This document shows positions 17,287 through 25,153 of a stretch of 64,000 nucleotides of DNA, piece by piece. A program made the translations under genes and the position numbers. Under the pieces are notes generated by a model that searched no databases, was not told the DNA's origin, and saw only the letters and a program-made list of their open reading frames with translations. The first letter of the stretch is position 1; every line of letters begins with the position of its first letter. Source of the stretch: Planctomycetota bacterium (GTDB lineage: Bacteria; Planctomycetota; Planctomycetia; Pirellulales; UBA7805); the NCBI GenBank assembly GCA_003389215.1, contig QQVP01000119.1:62001-126000 (forward strand), written 5' to 3'.

Positions 17287-17646
17287 GGTTGCTTGTCTCC
17301 CGATGGTTAGAAGTGTGGTAGTTGCGGCCGATGATGAGCGGCGCGCGGCGGGGTGATTAGTCCCGTCAATTCAAGTCTGCGCCACGTCGGCCGAATGTCA
17401 AGCTGTGCGGATAAAAAGTTACGGCCGGCTTAGGTAATCAGCCCAAGCCGGCCGCGCGGTAATCGGCAAACGGGGTAATCACTCCCCAAGCCGGCTACCA
17501 TGCGGCGGGTACGCTTGCGAGTAACTACCACGAAACCCGCAAACCCGCGCGCTATCGGCCGGCCGGTATTAGGTCGGGAGACACTAGAAACACGGCCGGC
17601 CGCTTATCAGCAATCGGCACGTAGCCGACTACCGGTTAATCTTAGC
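17287..17646 (-). promoter_or_regulatory. Intergenic leader with promoter and terminator
   Basis: No gene seen. From right to left on the minus strand it holds a terminator hairpin (17422-17454), a TTGACA box (17396-17401) with a weak -10, CAGACT, 16 bases on, then the shared leader: CGGCCGCAACTACCACACT and CGGGAGACA just before the ATG at 17286. Confidence 0.5.
17422..17454 (-). terminator. Terminator hairpin with T-run
   Basis: CGGCCGGCTT pairs with AAGCCGGCCG around a 13-base loop. On the minus strand it is followed by TAACTTTTTATCC. It lies about 190 bases past the upstream gene. Confidence 0.65.
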
Positions 17647-18273
17647 TTATCGGGTCAGCATTTTCCGCGCAATCGCCTGTAGCGTACCGTCCATCAGGAT
17701 GGTTTGCCCCGTGCATGTTCGGCCCCACCATAGGCCATAGCCGTTGTCAATTACGGGTTGGCCGATAGCGCGCAGTTCCTCACAAAGGAATTGCGACACG
17801 GGCCACCACTCGAAAACCTCTTGCGGTTCGGCGCTATCGCGGACGGCATCGCGCCATTCGTCTAGCCCGTCGATATCTTCGGCGTCCATGCTGTCGATAA
17901 TCGCTTGCCGTAGCGTTTCGATGGGTTCGGATTCGTCAGCAGCGTGTCCGGTAGATTCGAGCCACTCGGCGCACGTTTCGGCGTTCATGCTCCACGGGTC
18001 CGGGTCCGCGTATTCGATGCCGTAATCGTCCACGTACTCGCGGCATTGTTCCATCGTCCAATCGGACGGGTCGGGGTAAAGGTTCTCTATTTCGTCGATG
18101 CCGAAAGCGTCGGCCAGTTCGCGGTTGTCGTCCAACGCGAACGATTCGCCTGACAGTTTCAAGAGCCCGTCAACCAAATGCGATTGACAACGAAACACGT
18201 CATGCTGCAGCAGCGCTTCGGCGCGCTCTTCAATCTCTTGCGTGGTCGGTTCGCGGGTCGGTTGATTCGTCAT
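17647..18273 (-). CDS. Unknown acidic protein
   Basis: A 208-residue, strongly acidic protein rich in Asp, Glu and Trp. It has a helical start (QEIEERAEALLQHDVFRCQ) and a C-terminal segment with NGYGLWWGRTCTGQTILMDG. Such acidic proteins are common on mobile elements. The ATG at 18273 has CGGGAGACA upstream in the shared leader. The 24 extra residues of the longer frame lie in that leader. No family recognised. Confidence 0.65.
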   Translation of the reverse strand: MTNQPTREPTTQEIEERAEALLQHDVFRCQSHLVDGLLKLSGESFALDDNRELADAFGIDEIENLYPDPSDWTMEQCREYVDDYGIEYADPDPWSMNAETCAEWLESTGHAADESEPIETLRQAIIDSMDAEDIDGLDEWRDAVRDSAEPQEVFEWWPVSQFLCEELRAIGQPVIDNGYGLWWGRTCTGQTILMDGTLQAIARKMLTR

Positions 18274-18331
18274 GGTGCTATGTCTCCCGTTGCTAAACAG
18301 TGTGGTAGTTGTCGGCCGTTGATTAGGCGGC

Positions 18332-18529
18332 TTAAAGGTCTTCAATCTCGTTCAAGTCAACGTCGGTCGGTTCTCCCGGCGCTGCGCCGGGTCCGTCGAT
18401 GCGCGGAATCACTTCCGCAATCGGCGGCATGGCGGCCGGGTCGCGCATTGCTTCGTAGGCATCGCGCGCCGCGGCTTCCGGGTCTTCAGCGTAAACGCCG
18501 AACGTAAACGTGACGTCGTAATAGGGCAT
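18332..18529 (-). CDS. Small unknown protein
   Basis: A 65-residue protein beginning M-P-Y-Y-D-V-T-F-T-F-G-V-Y-A-E, probably one beta strand pair and a helix (EAAARDAYEAMRDP). It ends 5 bases after the next upstream gene's stop on the same strand. Similar short proteins occur on plasmids and phages; role unknown. Confidence 0.6.
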   Translation of the reverse strand: MPYYDVTFTFGVYAEDPEAAARDAYEAMRDPAAMPPIAEVIPRIDGPGAAPGEPTDVDLNEIEDL

Positions 18530-18534
18530 CGGGG

Positions 18535-18984
18535 CTACTCCTCTTCGCGGTACGTTTCGATGTTCAACAAACTCGCCGCTAACAATGCCGATTCACAATC
18601 AGTGCCACCGATTGAGTGAATCGGATATGTTCCCTTCTCAGACACTTGCGCAAGTTGCATGCGCCCGTCATCGCACTTGACGTCGTAGAATCCTTCGTCC
18701 GTCGGGTCGCAACCTTCCGTATCCCAGTCCACAACCACGACGTCCGTGTTGGGATCGGAACAAAACACGTCCTGCACAATTCCGCCGTATATGTTGAGAA
18801 CCACGCGCGGGGCGCGGTTGTCGGCAACATAGAACGGACCGATGCGCGGGTTGCCGTACTCGCTGAGAATGTCCGGCGTCGAAAGCGCCGTTTCCATCAA
18901 CGTGTCAAGCGCCGAAGCGACGGATTCGGCGTCTGTGGTTTGTTCGTCGAATTCGATGTCAAGGTAAAGGGTTGCTTTCGTCAT
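18535..18984 (-). CDS. Unknown acidic protein
   Basis: A 149-residue protein, start M-T-K-A-T-L-Y-L-D-I-E-F-D. It has several strands (IGPFYVADNRAPRVVLNIYGG, T-D-V-V-V-V-D-W-D) and a terminal acidic run. No Cys pairs suitable for metal. Start ATG at 18984 with a weaker leader (CTGGAGAACA). No family recognised. Confidence 0.6.
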   Translation of the reverse strand: MTKATLYLDIEFDEQTTDAESVASALDTLMETALSTPDILSEYGNPRIGPFYVADNRAPRVVLNIYGGIVQDVFCSDPNTDVVVVDWDTEGCDPTDEGFYDVKCDDGRMQLAQVSEKGTYPIHSIGGTDCESALLAASLLNIETYREEE

Positions 18985-19024
18985 GGTTGCTTGTTCTCCA
19001 GAGTCAGGTAGGGAAACGCAAAAG

Positions 19025-19249
19025 CTACGAATCGTCGGCTACGTCGTAGGATTCGCCATCAATCAGATACGTTCGTTCGTCCACTTGCACTGTTGGGCCT
19101 TCGTCACAGTGTCCATGTACTATCCATGAGCGATACGCGATGCGCGCTGCCTCTTGAGGGTTACGCGCTTCGCTCTTCGGCACGCGAACGATTCGCGTTT
19201 CGGTTAGCTCTTCCCGAATCTCAACCTTGTAATGTTCGTTGTTGGACAT
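19025..19249 (-). CDS. Small unknown protein
   Basis: A 74-residue protein, two strands (YKVEIREELTETRIVRVPKS) and a helix (PQEAARIAYRSWI), ending in an acidic tail. The ATG at 19249 has GGAGGAAACA directly upstream, better than the one four codons earlier. No family recognised. Confidence 0.6.
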   Translation of the reverse strand: MSNNEHYKVEIREELTETRIVRVPKSEARNPQEAARIAYRSWIVHGHCDEGPTVQVDERTYLIDGESYDVADDS

Positions 19250-19318
19250 TGTTTCCTCCAAAGTTGCGTAAGGTTATGCCGCCGGATGCGCTTCGCTGTC
19301 GGCCGTTCGTGCTGTTCC

Positions 19319-19861
19319 CTATTCCGTGTCGTCAACGATTGAAAATGGTTCAAGCGGCGGGACATTTGGCGGGAGTTGTTCGCGTAGCAATTGCTGCGCG
19401 GCTTGAAGTGCTGCAAGCATTTCCGAGCGCGAGCGCGCTTGTTGCGCCGAATCCAGCACGGCGTCGACGGCCGCTAGTTTGGAAACGGGAATGATGGGCT
19501 CGCCTTCGGCGTTCGTTGTCGTCGCGACGACGTCGCGTTCTGGCCGATACTCGATTAGTTCGGCGTCGTATTCGTATCGGCCATCGGATCGGCGCTTATA
19601 CGAAATGCCATGTTCGCGCAAGAACGTTTCTAGCGCGTCGAATTCTCCCCACCGCGCTTGATCGTCGCACAACCACAACAGCGCTACGCCGCTGGTATCT
19701 TTGCAAGCGTCCAGCAAATCTTGTGGAGACTCGGGCGCGAAATGGGCATCGCCCCATTCTGTGGCCACGCATTGCGAAGCAATCACGGCGCACAATTCCG
19801 GTGCAACCGACGCGGGAACCTTGCCACCGATCCAGATTTCAGCCGCCATGTAGTCAGACAT
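19319..19861 (-). CDS. Unknown protein
   Basis: A 180-residue protein, start M-S-D-Y-M-A-A-E-I-W-I-G-G-K-V. The N-terminal 60 residues look alpha/beta, the middle has LREHGISYKRRSDGRYEYDA, and the C-terminal 60 are helical with a Pro-rich end. GAGG lies upstream of the ATG at 19861. No family recognised. Confidence 0.6.
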   Translation of the reverse strand: MSDYMAAEIWIGGKVPASVAPELCAVIASQCVATEWGDAHFAPESPQDLLDACKDTSGVALLWLCDDQARWGEFDALETFLREHGISYKRRSDGRYEYDAELIEYRPERDVVATTTNAEGEPIIPVSKLAAVDAVLDSAQQARSRSEMLAALQAAQQLLREQLPPNVPPLEPFSIVDDTE

Positions 19862-19927
19862 AGTTGCTCCTCTTGAAGTTGAAAGGCGGATACAAAAGTG
19901 TGAACAATTCCGCAGTTTGTCCGGCAA

Positions 19928-20605
19928 CTAGCCGACACTGCGGACCGATTGAAAGGGCGCGCCGGTTACGGCGCAACCGCCAGACGAATCCCGGCGCTTT
20001 ATCTCCAAGTGAACGGGCAACCACCCCGTCGACTTGCCAACCCAAAAGCGCCGCTTGTCGCCGTACTTGTCGACCACTTCCACCCGCCTACCTTCCAAGC
20101 CGCGCAGTTGTGGCGTCAGTTCGGCCGGACAACGCTTGCCGGTCTCGTGGTTGCAGCGCTGGCCGATGCTCATGGTTTCCTGATAGATGCGGTACGCTTC
20201 CATCGTGCCGCGCAGGTCGGGCGTGATTTCCCGCGCGCCATATCCGTTGTCGCGCAACCACTCGCAAGCGCCGTTGTTTCGAGCAATCAGCACATCGAAA
20301 CCCAAGCAAGAGTAGCCGGACCCGGCCGGCAGAACGTATAGCTCTTGCTCTTCGTTAGTGGTCGGTTCCGGCCGTAGGTGTTGAATCATCGTGCGGAACG
20401 CAACCGGAATACCGTCGACCCGATAGTCGTCGGGCAGTTTGTCCGCAATCACTCGATATGCTTGCGAGTGGGTGAGACCGCACGACAGCAAGCCGGACAA
20501 TAGGCCGGTTACCAGTGCGCGGCAGTATTCCACCGATGCGCCGCTGTCGGGCGCCAAGTTGTGCAGACAATCGGCAACGTAGTTGACGTGTTCTGCTTTG
20601 CTCAT
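19928..20605 (-). CDS. Unknown protein with conserved basic C-terminal segment
   Basis: A 225-residue protein, start M-S-K-A-E-H-V-N-Y-V-A-D. The C-terminal 50 residues carry R-R-V-E-V-V-D-K-Y-G-D-K-R-R-F-W-V-G-K-S, then G-W-L-P-V-H-L-E-I-K-R-R-D-S-S-G-G. I recall this ending from plasmid and phage proteins of unknown function, which supports a mobile-element origin. The ATG at 20605 follows TTGGAGATAGCAACC. Longer upstream frames are not coding. Confidence 0.65.
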   Translation of the reverse strand: MSKAEHVNYVADCLHNLAPDSGASVEYCRALVTGLLSGLLSCGLTHSQAYRVIADKLPDDYRVDGIPVAFRTMIQHLRPEPTTNEEQELYVLPAGSGYSCLGFDVLIARNNGACEWLRDNGYGAREITPDLRGTMEAYRIYQETMSIGQRCNHETGKRCPAELTPQLRGLEGRRVEVVDKYGDKRRFWVGKSTGWLPVHLEIKRRDSSGGCAVTGAPFQSVRSVG

Positions 20606-20637
20606 GGTTGCTATCTCCAAGGTGCGCAATTCGTGGT

Positions 20638-20997
20638 TTACAGTTCGTAGTCGCAATAGAATTCGGCCCACAGTTCGGCTACTTCGCCCCCTTCGCGGAT
20701 AGCTTCGCGGACATACTCCACGCCGTCGGCCGTCAATTCGTTTTCGAGCCATGCGCCGACACGGCAACCGTCGGGAAACTCGATTGCGTTCATGCAATCG
20801 GCGCCCGCGCCGCAATGTTGCGGCAAGTCGGATTCGCCCCCGCCATCGGGATACGGTCTCTTGGGGAATTCGCCGGAATCGTAGCTCCGTTGATCGTCCG
20901 GCGCTTCCGGCGCCATTCCGGCGCGCGTCAGTTGCTGGCGAATTGCTTCCCCGCAATCGGAGCAAAATAGATCGGCAGCGTAGATATAGACCAACAT
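20638..20997 (-). CDS. Unknown Cys-containing protein
   Basis: A 119-residue protein, start M-L-V-Y-I-Y-A-A-D-L-F-C-S-D-C-G-E-A-I. The C-S-D-C pair with later Q-H-C and D-C-M suggests a zinc site. The middle has Y-P-D-G-G-G-E-S-D-L-P-Q-H-C, a pattern I associate with mobile-element proteins of unknown role. ATG at 20997 follows CGGGAGACACAAACC. Confidence 0.65.
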   Translation of the reverse strand: MLVYIYAADLFCSDCGEAIRQQLTRAGMAPEAPDDQRSYDSGEFPKRPYPDGGGESDLPQHCGAGADCMNAIEFPDGCRVGAWLENELTADGVEYVREAIREGGEVAELWAEFYCDYEL

Positions 20998-21038
20998 GGT
21001 TTGTGTCTCCCGTTTGCGCGGCAGTGTGACCGAACGAA

Positions 21039-21893
21039 CTAGCCGCAAGGCCACGGGGCGGCGCGGAGAATCCCGCCGCAACACGGGCAATGGCCGTTTT
21101 CGTCATCGTCGACCCAGATAACGCCTACGTTCGGTTGCGGCCGTTCCGGTAGGTCGATCGGCAAGCTAAGCTGCGCGGGGTCGATGGGCGCGGGATAGTT
21201 CGGCCGCTCATCGGTTGCGGGGTAGTCTTTCAAGTCGTCGCGCCCGCTGCAGCCGTCGGTGTGCCAGTGGTAGCCGTCATCGGTGTCCCAATACTTGCCG
21301 CAATCGTTGCAATAGATTGACGCGCGGGCGTTGTCGAAAATGGCCGTTCCGTCGTAATCGACCACGTCAAACGCTACGGGGTCGGTATACCCGCCCCGCG
21401 CGTCGCAACCGCCATGAATCTGAAGCATGACGTGCGCGCCGTCATCGTCGGTCCAGTAGACGTACTGGATTATCTGTGATAGCAAATCTTCGCCGTTGTA
21501 CGTGTTCACGGTAAACGGGCCGGATTCGTCGCCGTAAATGCCGCGCGCATCGTCCAATTGTTCGACGAATACTTCAGCGCTGCGCAATTCCCGATAAGTA
21601 TCTTCGCGCTCGCAGAATTCACGGTATTGTTCGTCCAGCGCTTCGTTGTATTCCAGTCGTTCTTTCAGAAAATGGTAAACGCTGATAATGGGCATAATGT
21701 CCAGTTCGCCGTTGCGATTCCAAAAGCGCAACGTTCCCTCCTGCGTTTTCTCAAAGTCCACTCCCTGATTCATTTCCCAGTTGCGGCCGTAATAGTCGCC
21801 CGAATCGCAGAGCGCGCGGCCCGTGTTTTCCTGCAGCATTTCGGCGAGTTTGGCGGCCGTTGGATCGGTTGTTTTCGTTGTGGTGTTCGTCAT
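21039..21893 (-). CDS. Unknown protein with C-terminal Cys pairs
   Basis: A 284-residue acidic protein. Residues 20-45 (ENTGRALCDSGDYYGRNWEM) form a motif I recall from other mobile-element unknowns. A mixed alpha/beta middle follows. A zinc-ribbon-like segment (Y-C-N-D-C-G-K-Y-W, then H-T-D-G-C) lies around residues 200-225, and H-C-P-C-C-G-G near the C terminus. The ATG at 21893 has CGGGAGACA upstream in the shared leader. Confidence 0.65.
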   Translation of the reverse strand: MTNTTTKTTDPTAAKLAEMLQENTGRALCDSGDYYGRNWEMNQGVDFEKTQEGTLRFWNRNGELDIMPIISVYHFLKERLEYNEALDEQYREFCEREDTYRELRSAEVFVEQLDDARGIYGDESGPFTVNTYNGEDLLSQIIQYVYWTDDDGAHVMLQIHGGCDARGGYTDPVAFDVVDYDGTAIFDNARASIYCNDCGKYWDTDDGYHWHTDGCSGRDDLKDYPATDERPNYPAPIDPAQLSLPIDLPERPQPNVGVIWVDDDENGHCPCCGGILRAAPWPCG

Positions 21894-21949
21894 GGTGCGT
21901 TGTCTCCCGATTGCAAGTTGTGGTACTTGGCAGATTGAATGACGCGCTG

Positions 21950-22135
21950 TCAGTTGTTTACTTTGCTGGCGCATCGCTCGATTGCTTGCGCGTCCCGTTC
22001 CCAAACTTTCGCGCTCGATTCGTCCTGCCAGTTGCTGCGCAAGTGGTCTGCCTTTTCGTGGCAGATTTCAGCAAGTGCCGAGAGAACCTCTTGTAAGCTA
22101 GCGCTGTCGATAAGTTGCTCTAGGGTGTCGTTCAT
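21950..22135 (-). CDS. Small helical unknown protein
   Basis: A 61-residue helical protein: T-L-E-Q-L-I-D-S-A-S-L-Q-E-V-L, then I-C-H-E-K-A-D-H-L-R-S-N-W-Q-D. First gene of the minus-strand cluster. ATG at 22135 with CGGGAGACA upstream and the best-preserved leader. The same type of short protein is known to me from mobile elements of other bacteria, with no function. Confidence 0.65.
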   Translation of the reverse strand: MNDTLEQLIDSASLQEVLSALAEICHEKADHLRSNWQDESSAKVWERDAQAIERCASKVNN

Positions 22136-23270
22136 CGTGGCGTGTCTCCCGTTGTTAGAAGCGTGGTAGTTGTCGGCAGTGATTAGTTGCCGGTTGTATT
22201 TCAACTCTTCCCTTCAGACGGCTGAAGTCAAACGGCGCGCTTTGAAAAAAGTTTGCGCGGGCAAGTTTGACAATCGGCGCGCTTCGAGTAGAGTCGACAT
22301 AGACAAGCAATCGGCGACTAATCACTGCCGATGCAACGGCCGACTAATCAACGGCCGCAACTACCACAGTCGGGAATAGGTTTGGACAACGGGCGCTTGC
22401 CCATGATGCGAGCAAGCGACGTGTTGCTAACGCTCATCGTCCGAATGGACGCGGCAGGTGGGTGGGTGCGCAAACCAGTGCCCTAACGAGCGCCCTAACG
22501 AGCACGAAAAGTGGCACGGTTTCTAACGAGCGCCGCAGTAAGCACGATATCTAACAAGGCAGAATCGCGGCACGGTTTAACGACTCCACAGCCGAAACGA
22601 TCGCCATGCTATCGACGCGACGTGCGAACGCATACAAGCAATGAAGAACAATTGGGAGTCTACGATCCGCGCTACGGCGTTGGACCGGTTGGTACTCCTC
22701 CGCAAAGATCAACCGATAGTTACGCGACCGTTCGCCTGCGGTTCTTTCCTAGCGTGACCAATTGGTTGTCAATCGGACGGCGGCGTGGTTCGGCGTCATC
22801 GCGTCACCACGGCATTTGTGCGATCAACCTCCGCCGCTCTCTGTTAGCTTGTCAACGATTCGTGCGTGCTCACGTGGCCGAATTCTTTGAAGGACGTATG
22901 CCCGTTCGGACAGCGTCCGACACTTGCCGTCTGTTACGCTGAGATAACCGTGGCCCGTGCTTCAGGAGCGCCGATCGCGTCGCAATGCAGGCAGATTCGG
23001 GCGGGCCGACGCACGGAAATTGGGAACTGTGCAGGCGTGAGCCAATCGCCACGGCCATCCGCTGTTCTGGCGCACGTATTCGTTGGTCGCATCGGCCGGA
23101 TTTATGACTAGACGTGTGAATCTTTGCACCACGCCGTCAGCAAAAGTGCCAAGCGCCGCGCGCCGTCCACAATCTGCTAAGCGCCGCGCGGGGGCAGGTC
23201 ATTTTGACCCACCCCAAACCCGCTAAGCGCGAACTAACCCCAGGTGATTGAAACCAACGGCCGGCGCCCC
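22136..23270. other. Gene-poor repeat region
   Basis: No convincing gene. It holds the cluster leader (22136-22195), an orphan copy of promoter and leader on the plus strand (22267-22379), copies of CTAACGAGC (in two adjacent 12-base units at 22481-22504, again near 22523), two copies of AAGCGCCGCGCG (23151, 23179) and the inverted repeat GGTCA-TTT-TGACC (23197-23209). Confidence 0.5.
22267..22379 (+). promoter_or_regulatory. Orphan promoter and leader
   Basis: TTGACA at 22267-22272, a 16-base gap and TAGAGT at 22289-22294 make a good housekeeping promoter. From about 22343 the cluster leader appears in plus orientation (ACTAATCAACGGCCG, CAACTACCACAG, CGGGA). No open frame follows within a sensible distance, so the gene it served appears lost. 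Confidence 0.5.
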
Positions 23271-23624
23271 TCACTTTGTCAAACCGACCAGGCGAGATCG
23301 GTGTTGATCCCGCTGGTCGCGAAGATGCTTGATCGCGCGTCCAGCGTGGGCAATCGCCCAGGCAACCTCGACATCGTAATCGGGTGGGTCGCTGATGGCT
23401 GGGCAGCTCGCGAGCAGGCAGTCGGCGGCTACGAAGATGTCTGTCGCGACGGGCAGTTGCTCTGTCTCGCCACTGGGCAGTTCATGGTATTCATCGCGCC
23501 GGCGGACGTAGGGCTGTTCCCCAACACCATTGGTAAGCGCTTCGTAGATTCGATCCACGTCCCGTTCGGCCAACGGTGGCAAGCCGGCTTCGATCTCCTC
23601 AAGTGTCGGGCCGACCGTTGTCAT
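23271..23624 (-). CDS. Unknown protein
   Basis: A 117-residue helical protein, start M-T-T-V-G-P-T-L-E-E-I-E-A-G-L. Its ATG overlaps the stop of the upstream gene by 4 bases, so the two are coupled. Two Cys (ADCLLASC) lie mid-protein. No family recognised. Confidence 0.55.
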   Translation of the reverse strand: MTTVGPTLEEIEAGLPPLAERDVDRIYEALTNGVGEQPYVRRRDEYHELPSGETEQLPVATDIFVAADCLLASCPAISDPPDYDVEVAWAIAHAGRAIKHLRDQRDQHRSRLVGLTK

Positions 23625-24034
23625 AGGATGAACCACCAGAGGATGCCGAGGACAACGCCCGCCGCGAGCATGTTGCTTGCAAATCGTCGCTGTTCGGTCG
23701 TGGCCGGTCGCGACGGCACTTCCCATGGGAACCTGATGTCGTAGACGGTGATCTCTTCTGGCTCCCGCTCAGGCTGCCATGGGATGACCGGCTCGATCGG
23801 TTCCACGCGAGGCTCTTCGTAGCCGATCGCCACCATCCATTGATCCGGCACGTCGCGCGGATCGACTTTCGTCATCCGTTTGAGCTGGTTGACGTGGTAC
23901 GCCTGCTCGCGGACGGTATCCGGCCCGCCGTCACGATCGGGGCCACGGCCGACGAAGACCGTTCCGCCCATTGCAGTTTCCGTAGTGATTCCCAGATACC
24001 CGCCATACTCGTTGCGGTAATACGTGATGCTCAT
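23621..24034 (-). CDS. Unknown membrane-tailed protein
   Basis: A 137-residue protein with a beta-rich start (ITYYRNEYGGYLGITTE), a Pro/Glu-rich middle and a C-terminal membrane helix (MLAAGVVLGILWWFIL), so it is probably tail-anchored facing the cytoplasm. ATG at 24034; a TTG one codon earlier is also possible. No family recognised. Confidence 0.55.
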   Translation of the reverse strand: MSITYYRNEYGGYLGITTETAMGGTVFVGRGPDRDGGPDTVREQAYHVNQLKRMTKVDPRDVPDQWMVAIGYEEPRVEPIEPVIPWQPEREPEEITVYDIRFPWEVPSRPATTEQRRFASNMLAAGVVLGILWWFIL

Positions 24035-24269
24035 CAAATGGCGACCACCAATTCGAGGTTTCCAATTAGCAACAGCTTGCTCCTAAATCCATTCTATCAT
24101 GGCAGATTCTCAGCCAGTGTTCGGGCTGTATCCTCGCAAACAGGAAGTGATGGCGTGAAAACGGGTCTGGCGAGCAGAATCAACGAACTTCTTCGGTCCG
24201 TGTGGATAGTGATTCAGCCGCGCCGACTGGACAATCCCGAAATGGCAATCCGCCCTCGCTGGGTCGATC

Positions 24270-25142
24270 TCAAGTTGCGAGGGCGATGCGCCGTTCGAGC
24301 AGATCGACCTCGACCGTTCCACCGCCGTTAGAGCGCACAGCGCGCCAAACCTCGTATCCATCGAGAATTGCTTTTTCCCAATCTGCCAGAGAGCGGATCT
24401 TTACTTCACGATCCGCGACCAAAGCTTGGATGGTCTTGAGCAGGTGATAATCAACGCCAGGCACACCTTCGAGATAGTTATGCTCGCGTGCGTACGTGTA
24501 CACGAGTTGCGAAATCATCTCCTCGATGATTCGAGCACGGGCGCCATCTTCCACTTCGTCGGTCTCAGAATCGCTCTTTCGCTTTACGCCGAACAGCTTG
24601 CGGATGATCGGCGACCACCCCAACACTGCAACGTATGAAAGATGAAATACGTCGTGGAACCGATAACCGTCATCTTCGCGCGCGTTGTCCGTGAGTGGGT
24701 CCCCTACGATCTCCCCGTCTTTGGCGATGACGACCCGCACGGCGTCACCCTCTGGTGCTTCGGAAAAGCTCACTCGGAATTTGCGTGGGAACTGCTCATT
24801 GAGTGGAAATCTGTCATCGAACAATTTGTATTGCCCGGCTTTATCGGAGGTCGGCCAACGGCTTCGCGTCTTTTCAATGTTCGCCCTTGCAATCTCTTCC
24901 AAATCGAAACCGAACTTGGTGGCCGCATTGGCGACGTACCAGAGCAGGTCGCCCAGATCCTCGGCCACTTGTTCCTTGAAGCGCAAGTGGGCGTGGCCGT
25001 CACGCAGAAATTTCTTGTACTCTGAAAGCAGCGTGCCGACTTCTCCGGCCAAACCGAGCAACGGAATGAGAATTGACTTCTCGCTTTCACCTGCTGCTTG
25101 ATCCGTTTTTGCGGCTTCACGTTGAAATGTTTGGAGTTCCAT
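24270..25142 (-). CDS. MazG-fold pyrophosphatase-like protein with extra C-terminal domain
   Basis: A 290-residue protein. Residues 1-100 match the all-alpha MazG-like NTP pyrophosphatase fold: L-G-L-A-G-E-V-G-T-L-L-S-E-Y-K-K, then E-Q-V-A-E-D-L-G-D-L-L-W-Y, supply the acidic metal-binding residues. The C-terminal 170 residues are a second domain with R-F-H-D-V-F-H-L-S-Y-V-A-V-L-G-W-S-P, found with some MazG proteins as I recall; its role is unknown. It is last in the seven-gene operon. A MazG enzyme there could hydrolyse a nucleotide by-product or a competing dNTP. Confidence 0.8.
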   Translation of the reverse strand: MELQTFQREAAKTDQAAGESEKSILIPLLGLAGEVGTLLSEYKKFLRDGHAHLRFKEQVAEDLGDLLWYVANAATKFGFDLEEIARANIEKTRSRWPTSDKAGQYKLFDDRFPLNEQFPRKFRVSFSEAPEGDAVRVVIAKDGEIVGDPLTDNAREDDGYRFHDVFHLSYVAVLGWSPIIRKLFGVKRKSDSETDEVEDGARARIIEEMISQLVYTYAREHNYLEGVPGVDYHLLKTIQALVADREVKIRSLADWEKAILDGYEVWRAVRSNGGGTVEVDLLERRIALAT

Positions 25143-25153
25143 GATAATCGACT

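Noticed and set aside
19928-21106. A 392-residue open frame on the minus strand
   Set aside because: Its first 167 residues overlap another gene in a different frame; the real start is at 20605.
22481-22560. CTAACGAGC repeats as integron attC sites
   Set aside because: They miss the conserved core (a purine followed by pyrimidines and AAC) and there is no integrase or cassette pairing.
22511-22942. A 143-residue plus-strand frame after the orphan leader
   Set aside because: No ribosome-binding site, an unlikely residue mix rich in Arg and Ser, and it begins over 130 bases after the leader.
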